DNA of 64,000 nucleotides from JBEIDK01 sp040383485 (GTDB taxonomy: Bacteria > Bacteroidota > Bacteroidia > UBA4408), in assembly GCA_040383485.1 (NCBI GenBank), contig JBEIDK010000001.1, positions 1-64,000 on the forward strand, given 5' to 3'. Within the stretch, counting starts at the first letter, position 1. Every line of letters starts with the position of its first letter. Below are positions 9,447-16,667 of the stretch, in pieces. Made by a program: the position numbers and the translations under genes. Below the pieces are notes generated by a model. That model did no database searches, had not been told where the DNA came from, and saw only the letters and a list, made by a program, of their open reading frames with translations.

Positions 9447-10535
9447 ATGAAAGATAATTATTGCGTGATTATGGCAGGTGGAGTAGGAAGCCGATTTTGG
9501 CCAATGAGCACTTCAAGCTACCCCAAACAGTTTATTGATGTAATGGGTGTTGGTAAAACATTGTTGCAACAAACATACGATAGGTTTATTGACATTTGCC
9601 CTAAAGAGAATATTATAGTTGTTACAAATGAACAATATAAAACTTTGGTGCAGGAACAACTGCCGTTTATTGCAGAAAATCAAGTACTACTTGAACCTGC
9701 TAGAAGAAATACTGCTCCTTGCATTGCTTATGCATGCTTTAAAATATATAAGCAAAATAAAGAAGCACGTATTATTGTTGCACCAAGTGACCACTCAATA
9801 AATAAAGAGGATACCTTTAGAAAAGCTGTATTATCATGCTTTAAGAAGGCAAGCAGTGAAGATTGTCTAATAACTATTGGGATAAAACCAACTCGTCCTG
9901 ATACTGGATATGGTTATATTCAATTTAAAGAATCAAACCCTGGAGAAAAAGATAATAGAATAAAAAAAGTAAAAACTTTTACAGAAAAGCCTGACCTTGA
10001 TATGGCGAAGTTTTTTTTGCAAAGCGGTGATTTTTTATGGAATGCTGGAATATTTATTTGGAGTGCAAGAAGCATTTTAAGTGCTTTTGAAAAATTTATG
10101 CCAGAAGAGTATGCACTTTTTAAAGAGGGTATTGAATTATATAATACATCTGCAGAGGCTGATTATATTAAAAAAGTTTACCCGATGGCTAAAAATATAT
10201 CTATAGATTATGGAATTATGGAAAAGGCAACAAATGTTTATGTCCGTTCCTCTGTTATTGGTTGGAGTGATTTGGGTACATGGGGCTCCCTATTTCAAAA
10301 AATCACAAAGGATAAAAATAACAATGCTATTGTTGGTAAAAATGTTCTCACCTACAATTCATCAAATTGCATAATACATGTTCCAAAAAACAAATTGGTT
10401 GTACTTGAAGGATTAGATGATTATATAGTAGTTGAATCTAAAGATACATTACTCATTTGTAAGAAAGAAAACGAACAAAATATTAAACAAATGGTGAATG
10501 ATATTAAAATGAACAAAGGAGAAAAATATGTTTAA
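9447..10535 (+). CDS. manC: Mannose-1-phosphate guanylyltransferase
   Basis: The 362-residue enzyme makes GDP-mannose from mannose-1-phosphate and GTP for glycan synthesis. The nucleotidyltransferase signature MAGGVGSRFWPMS (residues 9-21), PKQF (26-29), 'LEPARRNTAP' and the sugar-binding FTEKPD motif are all present, as is the 'WSDLGTWGSL' region near the C-terminus. The length matches the short single-domain ManC/RfbM form that lacks the isomerase domain. I chose ATG 9447; the upstream in-frame ATG 9402 lies in a terminator hairpin and would add a non-conserved hydrophobic extension. No other sugar-nucleotide genes adjoin it. Confidence 0.9.
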   Translation: MKDNYCVIMAGGVGSRFWPMSTSSYPKQFIDVMGVGKTLLQQTYDRFIDICPKENIIVVTNEQYKTLVQEQLPFIAENQVLLEPARRNTAPCIAYACFKIYKQNKEARIIVAPSDHSINKEDTFRKAVLSCFKKASSEDCLITIGIKPTRPDTGYGYIQFKESNPGEKDNRIKKVKTFTEKPDLDMAKFFLQSGDFLWNAGIFIWSARSILSAFEKFMPEEYALFKEGIELYNTSAEADYIKKVYPMAKNISIDYGIMEKATNVYVRSSVIGWSDLGTWGSLFQKITKDKNNNAIVGKNVLTYNSSNCIIHVPKNKLVVLEGLDDYIVVESKDTLLICKKENEQNIKQMVNDIKMNKGEKYV

Positions 10536-10662
10536 AGTAAATTAAAATATAGTAACTATCATTACTAACCGTAGGAAGTAAATTAATTTAAAATCACCAA
10601 TTATAAGTTTTCAATTAAAATTTATTGGTCCTATTTACTAATAAATTAATTATTAGCTAAAA

Positions 10663-11112
10663 TCATAAAATTATTCGGCAATTAATCCATTGGTTATCAA
10701 AGCTACTATTGTATTTTTTGTAAAAATTTATTGCAGGCTCATTCCAATCTAATACTTGCCAATTAATACTTATAAAATTATTTTCTTCGGCAAATTGTTT
10801 AGTTTTCTCAAATAAAAGATTCCCAACCCCGTTTCCTCTAAACTTTTCTGTGACAATTATATCTTCCAAATACAAGCACTTCCCTTTCCATGTGCTATAT
10901 CTTGTGTAATATAGAGAAATTCCAATAATCTCGTTAAGTTTTTTAGCCACAAAAAATCCAAAAATCGGTTTTCTTCCAAATCCATCTTCACGCATTTTGT
11001 CAATAGTATTTGTTACTTCATTAGGGGCTTTTTCGTATGACGCTAGCTCCTTAATTAATTTTAATACTGATGGTAAGTCACTTTCAATACCCGTTCTAAT
11101 TTCAATTTCCAT
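10663..11112 (-). CDS. GNAT-family N-acetyltransferase (diamine/SSAT-like)
   Basis: The 149-residue protein has the GNAT fold: 'IEIRTGIESDLPSVLKLI' at the start, the 'LYLEDIIVTEKFRGNGVGNLLF' region carrying the acetyl-CoA pyrophosphate loop (R-G-N-G-V-G), and 'WQVLDWNEPAINFYKKY' near the end. The pattern is closest to spermidine/spermine and thialysine acetyltransferases, so a small amine substrate is likely but not shown. It lies 12 bases downstream of the ureohydrolase-fold gene and is probably co-transcribed with it. Confidence 0.85.
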   Translation of the reverse strand: MEIEIRTGIESDLPSVLKLIKELASYEKAPNEVTNTIDKMREDGFGRKPIFGFFVAKKLNEIIGISLYYTRYSTWKGKCLYLEDIIVTEKFRGNGVGNLLFEKTKQFAEENNFISINWQVLDWNEPAINFYKKYNSSFDNQWINCRIIL

Positions 11113-11124
11113 AATTGCTATGTT

Positions 11125-12288
11125 TTAGCATAGTTTCTGATAGGTTTGCCACCATTTATCTGGTAATCCATTATTCAATGCATATTGATAGTCGCTATAA
11201 GAGCATGGGACCAAATAATGACGTTCATATTTAGCATTTTTTGCTGTAGGATAAGGTACCTCCATCCACCAACGGTCACTTTTGGGGCTTTTATAGAATA
11301 TTATTTCATACTTTTCATTTTCATCAACCAACACATGGTATTTTGCAAAATCTTTTTTAGGAGCAAGAGGAAAGTCATCTTTTCTATTTAAATAACCATC
11401 AATAAAACACCATATCATTTGAGCTATTAAATGAGCTGTAATTCCTTTTTTATCAAACTCTGGATTGTATTCATAGATACCTATTGAACTTAGTTTATCA
11501 CTTAAACCAGCATAGCGCATAATTTGGCAGGCCTCTTCTCCATAAAATCCATTTGGACCTGCATTTGCAGAACCTGGTGCATCGCTGTTTCTAATTGAAG
11601 AAATATCGAAACTTATCATATCTGCATTTCTTACAATTGGCTCTACTTCCTCAATATTATTTTTAAATGTACCTAACCTATAAGTGTCAAAATATAATTT
11701 ACTCATCAAATCGGTTATTGCAGAATCTACTAAATAAGTTTGGTAACCAATGTTACTATAATTAAAAAGATAATTTGGTTGATGTAAAATTATACTCCCT
11801 AAATAGGATTTATTATCAATTGGTTGTTCAATTAATCCCATATCAAAAACAGAGTCAATGCTTACTAAATTAACAGTTTGCTCAAGGTTTTGATACGCAG
11901 TATAATTGGCATAAGTAAGGTCTTGTCCGCCACCAATAATAATTGGAATAATATTTTTTTTTATTAAAAAAGTTACAATATTGGATAGTACATAGTAGGT
12001 ATCTGATATTTCGAACCCCTGCTGAACATTTCCTAAATCAGCAATTTCAGATATTCCTGAATGTTTAAATAAAGAATACAGATATTCTCGGATTTTATCA
12101 GGAGCTTTTTCTGAGCCTTTATTATTAATACTCTTTCTGCCTTCACAAACCCCTATAATGACGAGTTTAGTATTTGTCAAGTCTGGAAATTTTTTTGATG
12201 TATGAATATTTAAACTACTGCCTAGTTGAGAGGATTGGAAATGAGTAAATAACTCATCAGAAATTGGCTGTAAAATTTGTAAATCCAA
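11125..12288 (-). CDS. Arginase/formimidoylglutamase-fold protein with degenerate metal site
   Basis: The 387-residue protein has the ureohydrolase layout: 'KLVIIGVCEG' strand, the glycine loop G119-G-G-Q122-D123, the D145-S-V147-F-D149 segment, and F-D228-I-S230 followed by 'SDAPGSANAGPNGFYGEEA'. In arginases the six Mn ligands come from GGxH, DxHxD and FDxD. Here the two His and the last Asp are replaced by Gln122, Val147 and Ser230, so a binuclear Mn site cannot form in the usual way. Automatic annotation would call it formimidoylglutamase, but catalysis is doubtful. The N-terminal 'PISDELFTHF' and C-terminal 'WWMEVPYP' extensions are extra to classical arginases. It is upstream of, and likely co-transcribed with, the GNAT gene. 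Confidence 0.75.
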   Translation of the reverse strand: MDLQILQPISDELFTHFQSSQLGSSLNIHTSKKFPDLTNTKLVIIGVCEGRKSINNKGSEKAPDKIREYLYSLFKHSGISEIADLGNVQQGFEISDTYYVLSNIVTFLIKKNIIPIIIGGGQDLTYANYTAYQNLEQTVNLVSIDSVFDMGLIEQPIDNKSYLGSIILHQPNYLFNYSNIGYQTYLVDSAITDLMSKLYFDTYRLGTFKNNIEEVEPIVRNADMISFDISSIRNSDAPGSANAGPNGFYGEEACQIMRYAGLSDKLSSIGIYEYNPEFDKKGITAHLIAQMIWCFIDGYLNRKDDFPLAPKKDFAKYHVLVDENEKYEIIFYKSPKSDRWWMEVPYPTAKNAKYERHYLVPCSYSDYQYALNNGLPDKWWQTYQKLC

Positions 12289-12336
12289 AAAAATAGTATT
12301 TAGTATTAATTTAAAATGTAATTAAGAATAATAAAA

Positions 12337-13590
12337 TTAAAGGCCTAAAAGTACTTCACCGGGTTCTTTACCGCCAAAAAGCATTTTTGTAGGGTTTTCA
12401 AGCATTTCTTTTACCTTAACTAAAAAACCAACAGACTCGCGACCATCTATTATTCGATGGTCATAGCTAAGTGCTACATACATAATAGGACGAATTACAA
12501 CTTGACCATTTACAGCCATTGGTCTATCAACCACATTATGCATTCCTAAAATTGCACTTTGCGGAGGGTTAATAATTGGAGTGCTCATCATGCTACCAAA
12601 CACTCCACCATTAGTAATTGTAAAGGTACCTCCACTCATATCATCTAAAGTAATTTTATTATCTCTTGCTTTTAAGGCAAGCCCTTTAATTGCGCCTTCA
12701 ATTTCGGCTAAACTCATTGCTTCTGCATTGCGCACAACAGGCACAACCAAACCTTTAGGTGCACTTACGGCAATTCCAATATCGCAGTATTTATGGTATA
12801 CAATTTCATCGCCATCTATCATGGCATTAACAGCAGGAAAAAGCTGTAAAGCTTCTGTTACAGCCTTAGTAAAGAAACTCATAAAACCAACATTAACGCC
12901 ATATTTTTCTTTAAACTTATCTTTATACTTACTTCTTAAATCCATTATTGCACTCATATCTACTTCATTAAAAGTAGTTAGCATAGCGGTTTCATTTTTT
13001 ACAGAAACAAGTCTTTGTGCAAGTTTCTTGCGAAGGGGAGTCATTTTATTTTTCTCTACTTCACGAGAATTAGTATATGGAACAACAGTTGGAACATGCG
13101 CAAATCCTTTCGCAAGCAAAAGATTGACATCGTTCTTGGTAATTCGTCCGTCTTTACCTGTGCCCACTATTGCATTTGCTGGAACATTTTTCTCATCCAT
13201 TATTTTTTTTGCAGAAGGAGAAGGGGTGCCAGTTGCATATGTTTTTTCCTGAGTATTAGAGGGATGTACAATAGCTTTTTCGGCTTCCTTAACTTCTTTT
13301 TTTGCAACATCCTTTATTGGTTCCTTTTCGATTTGCTTACCAGCTGGTTTAGCTCCCTCTGTATCAATATTACAAATAATAGAACCTACTGCTACAGTAT
13401 CGCCTTCGTTTGCTAGTGCTTTAAAAACACCCGAATTTTCGGCATTAACCGTTAAGGTTGCTTTGTCACTATCTATTTCACATAACTCATCATCTTTTTC
13501 AACATAGTCACCGTCTTTCTTTAACCAACGTGCTATTACTACCTCTGAGATTGATTCACCAGGACTTGGTACTTTTTGTTCAGCTATCAT
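12337..13590 (-). CDS. odhB: 2-oxoglutarate dehydrogenase E2, dihydrolipoyl succinyltransferase
   Basis: The 417-residue protein has an N-terminal lipoyl domain with the lipoylated Lys in 'EIDSDKATLTV', a flexible Ala/Lys/Pro linker (about 80-115), a peripheral-subunit-binding domain ('ATPSAKKIMDEK..' type, about 120-160), and a C-terminal catalytic acyltransferase domain with 'SYDHRIIDGRESV'. It transfers the succinyl group to CoA in the TCA-cycle 2-oxoglutarate dehydrogenase complex. The E1 gene is not adjacent in this window. 'FNEVDMSAIMDLR' and 'TNGGVFGSMMSTPIIN' favour succinyl over acetyl E2. Confidence 0.93.
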   Translation of the reverse strand: MIAEQKVPSPGESISEVVIARWLKKDGDYVEKDDELCEIDSDKATLTVNAENSGVFKALANEGDTVAVGSIICNIDTEGAKPAGKQIEKEPIKDVAKKEVKEAEKAIVHPSNTQEKTYATGTPSPSAKKIMDEKNVPANAIVGTGKDGRITKNDVNLLLAKGFAHVPTVVPYTNSREVEKNKMTPLRKKLAQRLVSVKNETAMLTTFNEVDMSAIMDLRSKYKDKFKEKYGVNVGFMSFFTKAVTEALQLFPAVNAMIDGDEIVYHKYCDIGIAVSAPKGLVVPVVRNAEAMSLAEIEGAIKGLALKARDNKITLDDMSGGTFTITNGGVFGSMMSTPIINPPQSAILGMHNVVDRPMAVNGQVVIRPIMYVALSYDHRIIDGRESVGFLVKVKEMLENPTKMLFGGKEPGEVLLGL

Positions 13591-13724
13591 GTCATTAATT
13601 TATAAGGGTTGTAAATGTATAAATTATCCATAACTAAGTTAAAAATTCTTCATTTTTTTGAATTTTAAATTCATTATTTTTTATTTAGTTTGCAACTTAA
13701 ATTTTTAATTAAAAAAAAAACAAA

Positions 13725-14042
13725 ATGGAAAATGAAACACCGCAAGAAGGGCAAATAAATATTGAACTTAGTGAAGAGGTAGCTGAAGGGGTATATTCTA
13801 ACTTAGCAATCATAACACATAGTAATTCAGAGTTTATATTAGATTTTATAAGATTGGTGCCAAATGTGCCAAAAGCAAAAGTAAAGAGTAGAATAATTTT
13901 AACACCGCAACATGCTAAGCGCTTATTAATGGCTATGCAGGATAACATAAAAAAATACGAGCAACTTTATGGAGTTATAAAAGAAGGCGAAATGCCCCCA
14001 GGTTTACCAATGAACTTTGGCGGTCCAACTGCTCAAGCATAA
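13725..14042 (+). CDS. DUF3467 family protein
   Basis: The 105-residue soluble protein matches the DUF3467 family common in Bacteroidota: an acidic N-terminus, 'EGVYSNLAIITHSNSEFILDF', 'VKSRIILTPQHAKRLLMAMQDNIKKYEQLYG' and a Pro/Gly-rich tail. Its function is not known. It is a single gene, divergent from odhB, with a terminator immediately after the stop. Confidence 0.85.
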   Translation: MENETPQEGQINIELSEEVAEGVYSNLAIITHSNSEFILDFIRLVPNVPKAKVKSRIILTPQHAKRLLMAMQDNIKKYEQLYGVIKEGEMPPGLPMNFGGPTAQA

Positions 14043-14044
14043 AT

Positions 14045-14079
14045 AAAAAGGTTGCAAATTTTGCAACCTTTTTTATTTA
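14045..14079 (+). terminator. Rho-independent terminator after DUF3467
   Basis: AAAAAGGTTGCAAA pairs with TTTGCAACCTTTTT around a tiny loop, flanked by A-rich and T-rich tails. The symmetry would let it act in both directions, serving the convergent LexA-like gene as well. Confidence 0.85.
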
Positions 14080-14134
14080 GAAACCTATCTATAAATTTAA
14101 TATTATCACGAAAGCAGTGAAAAAGAATATAATT

Positions 14135-14893
14135 TCATCTAACCATTTCAACTCTTTGCGATTGTAAGAAACGAATTACATTTTCCATGTTTAATTCATC
14201 TTGTTTATATTCTCCAATATTTAAACTGCATACAAAACTCCATACTTCGAGAATATTTTTGGAATGATATAAAAATGGTTGATAATATTTATTGTCTGAA
14301 TGAAACTCAAAAACGTCATTCAGTTTTTCTTTTTTTCTCTTTAGTCTTTTATAAACTATGCCATCTTCCTTTGTGAGTACAATATATGTTTCTCTATCTT
14401 TAATTTCTTTTATATCTTCTATATATTTTCCAATAATTATTGTTCCATCATTAAATGGGGGCATTGAATCACCTTTTATTGCAAATGCTCTATGTTTACC
14501 AACAACTTTGAATGGCAAAGTCATAGATGGCAGTTTGCCAATAAAGTCAGGATCTGAATAACCTCTTGCATAACCTGCCAATGCTTTGGCTTGAATTACC
14601 TCAATAATATCTTCATTGTTGCTGTCAATTTGAACAGGAAACAACAATCGATTTTTACCTACTTTTATTAAACTATCTGGGCTAGTTTTAGCCAAGTTAC
14701 CCTTAATTAGTACATCAATTGATAAATGAAAATAATCAGAAATACTCGATAGTAAATCATATGGAGGTTCTGCCCTTCCCTCTTCATAAGAACCCAATCT
14801 AGAACGCGTGATGTTGAGTTCGTTTGCTAACTGTTCTTGAGATAATTTTTTATAGTCTCTTAAGATTTTTAAGTTTAAAGCTATGTTTGACAT
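14135..14893 (-). CDS. XRE/LexA-like repressor (HTH plus S24 self-cleaving domain)
   Basis: The 252-residue protein has an N-terminal XRE helix-turn-helix (residues 5-62: 'LSQEQLANELNITRSRLGSYEEG'). Its C-terminal S24 domain carries the catalytic Ser143 in 'IKGDSMPP' and Lys182 in 'VYKRLK', as in LexA and phage CI. A plausible autocleavage site Ala106-Gly107 ('AKALAGYARG') precedes them, so it may be inactivated by self-cleavage. It is not a classical winged-helix LexA, and the targets are unknown. I chose ATG 14893; an upstream ATG at 14926 would run through the operator palindrome. The palindrome adjoining the start codon suggests autoregulation. Confidence 0.85.
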   Translation of the reverse strand: MSNIALNLKILRDYKKLSQEQLANELNITRSRLGSYEEGRAEPPYDLLSSISDYFHLSIDVLIKGNLAKTSPDSLIKVGKNRLLFPVQIDSNNEDIIEVIQAKALAGYARGYSDPDFIGKLPSMTLPFKVVGKHRAFAIKGDSMPPFNDGTIIIGKYIEDIKEIKDRETYIVLTKEDGIVYKRLKRKKEKLNDVFEFHSDNKYYQPFLYHSKNILEVWSFVCSLNIGEYKQDELNMENVIRFLQSQRVEMVR

Positions 14894-14977
14894 TACTAAA
14901 ATATTTAGTACAATAATACTAAACATTATGGCAAAAACAAATTGATTATTTTTGAGTTTATTTTAAATATTTTAGTA
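14894..14977. promoter_or_regulatory. Candidate operator cluster for the LexA-like repressor
   Basis: A perfect inverted repeat TACTAAA-ATA-TTTAGTA (14894-14910) touches the start codon of the repressor gene. A further half-site TACTAAA lies at 14917-14923, and an imperfect copy TTTTAAA-TAT-TTTAGTA at 14961-14977. Three sites of the same 7-3-7 design between the divergent repressor and SiaC-like genes fit cooperative binding and autoregulation. Binding by this protein is inferred. Confidence 0.6.
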
Positions 14978-15040
14978 CATTAGAAAACGACTCATGTTTA
15001 CAAAAACCAACAAAAAAATAGATTTATTCATTTAAAATAA

Positions 15041-15048
15041 TAAATTTG
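15041..15048 (+). promoter_or_regulatory. -7 box before the second siaC-like gene
   Basis: TAAATTTG matches TAnnTTTG but lies only 4 bases before ATG 15053, so the transcript would be leaderless or nearly so. No TTG is found at the -33 position. Confidence 0.45.
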
Positions 15049-15052
15049 CTAT

Positions 15053-15436
15053 ATGGTTGAAAATTTGAATATTAAAGGTACCGAATATACCCCTGAAATA
15101 TACTTACAAACAAATGGCAAATTATTGTTGAAAGGAATTTCAACTCCAAGTAATAGTTATTCAATCTATCGCCCAGTTATAGACTGGTTAGATAATTTCA
15201 AACTAGCAAAACCTGAGGTTATTAAGCTAATCTTTCAACTTGAATACATAAATACTTCTACTAAAAATATGCTTTTACAAGTCATTCAAAAATGTAATTC
15301 ATTTAAAGAAATTGGCAGTGAGGTAGAGATTATATGGCAATACGATGTTGAGGATGAAGACCAGTTAGATTTGGGTCATATGTTAGAATCTATCGTTAGA
15401 TGCAAATTTAAATTTGTTGTTATAAAAGTTGAATAA
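15053..15436 (+). CDS. Second SiaC-family protein (DUF1987), without adjacent kinase
   Basis: The 127-residue paralogue has the same length as the SiaC at 8976 and aligns with it without large gaps: 'PVIDWLDNF', 'FQLEYINTSTK' with Thr68 at the phospho-acceptor position, and an acidic loop 'DVEDEDQLD'. It has no SiaB partner beside it, so it is either phosphorylated by the SiaB at 8415 or by a kinase elsewhere. It is divergent from the LexA-like repressor gene and shares an operator-bearing intergenic region with it. It is a single gene, convergent with sufS. Confidence 0.85.
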   Translation: MVENLNIKGTEYTPEIYLQTNGKLLLKGISTPSNSYSIYRPVIDWLDNFKLAKPEVIKLIFQLEYINTSTKNMLLQVIQKCNSFKEIGSEVEIIWQYDVEDEDQLDLGHMLESIVRCKFKFVVIKVE

Positions 15437-15440
15437 ATTT

Positions 15441-16667
15441 TTATTTAAGCATAGCAATACATTTCTTTAAGCCCTCAACAAAATAATCAACCTCCAACAT
15501 AGTATTATAAATTGCAAAAGATGCCCGAACTGTTCCTTGCAAATTAAAATATTGCATTAATGGCTGAGTGCAATGATGACCCGTTCTTACTGCAATGCCC
15601 ATCTTATCTAAAAGCGTACCTAAATCAAATGGATGAATACCATCTACTACAAATGATAAAACTCCTGCTTTGTGGTTAGATGTTCCTATTATTTTTAATC
15701 CTTCAATATCGCTAATTTTTGAAACTGTATAATCTAGCAATTGAACCTCGTGTTTAAAGATATTTTCTATACCGATTTCATTTATAAAATCAATAGCTGA
15801 GCCTAATGCAATGGCACCAGAAATGTTAGGTGTACCAGCTTCGAATTTTAATGCCCCTTCAACATATTCAGTTTTCTCAAAACTCACTGATTTTATTATT
15901 CCACCTCCTCCTTGATAAGGAGGCATTAAATCAATAAATTTCTTCTTTGTAAATAATGCGCCAATACCAGTGGGGGCGTATAATTTATGTCCGCTAAATA
16001 CATAAAAATCGGCATCCAAATCTTGTACATCAACTTGTTTATGAGGAACAGCTTGTGCTCCATCAACAAGTACTACAATATTGTTTTGGTGTGCTTTCTT
16101 TATTATTTCTTTTATGGGATTAATTGTACCTAAGGTATTGGAAACATGAGTGATAGCAATTAATTTTGTTTTCTTATTAAATAATGAATATAGGTGCTCT
16201 AAATCAAGGTCACCGTTATCTAAAATAGTGGCAATTTTTAGTTTCGTTTTCTTACGTTCACACAACAATTGCCATGGAATAATATTACTATGGTGTTCCA
16301 TAGTAGTTAATATTATTTCGTCATCTTCTTTTAAAAAAGTATCCCCATAACTCGCAGCAACAATATTTATACCGTCAGTTGTGCCCTTTGTAAAAATAAT
16401 TTCCTGAACACTTCCTGCATTTAAAAAATTACAAACCTTTTCACGTGCCTTTTCATATTCTGCAGAAGCCTCTTGAGAGAGCGTATGCACTCCTCTATGT
16501 ACATTACTATTTGTATGTGAATAATAATAGCTGATTGAGTTGATTACAGATAAAGGTTTCTGGGAAGTTGCTGCGTTATCAAAATAAACTAGAGGCTTTT
16601 TATTTACCTCTCTTTTCAAAATTGGAAATTGCTCACGAATGACATTTATGTTTTCTATTGTATTCAT
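15441..16667 (-). CDS. sufS: SufS-type cysteine desulfurase
   Basis: The 408-residue PLP enzyme removes sulfur from cysteine for Fe-S cluster assembly. The PLP lysine is Lys228 in 'SGHKLYAPTG', and the persulfide-forming Cys is Cys366 in 'RTGHHCTQP', the group II (SufS) arrangement. 'YFDNAATSQKP' and 'TMEHHSNIIPW' are also typical. Its ATG directly abuts the feoB stop codon, so it is the third gene of a feoA-feoB-sufS operon rather than part of a suf cluster. sufBCD are not in this window. Confidence 0.93.
   Translation of the reverse strand: MNTIENINVIREQFPILKREVNKKPLVYFDNAATSQKPLSVINSISYYYSHTNSNVHRGVHTLSQEASAEYEKAREKVCNFLNAGSVQEIIFTKGTTDGINIVAASYGDTFLKEDDEIILTTMEHHSNIIPWQLLCERKKTKLKIATILDNGDLDLEHLYSLFNKKTKLIAITHVSNTLGTINPIKEIIKKAHQNNIVVLVDGAQAVPHKQVDVQDLDADFYVFSGHKLYAPTGIGALFTKKKFIDLMPPYQGGGGIIKSVSFEKTEYVEGALKFEAGTPNISGAIALGSAIDFINEIGIENIFKHEVQLLDYTVSKISDIEGLKIIGTSNHKAGVLSFVVDGIHPFDLGTLLDKMGIAVRTGHHCTQPLMQYFNLQGTVRASFAIYNTMLEVDYFVEGLKKCIAMLK

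Noticed and set aside
12581..13416. Long plus-strand frames of 223 and 133 codons
   Set aside because: They are antisense to the well-conserved odhB gene and show no domain pattern.
14135..14893. Prophage repressor as a sign of a prophage
   Set aside because: No integrase, capsid, terminase or other phage gene is nearby; flanking genes are ordinary chromosomal genes.
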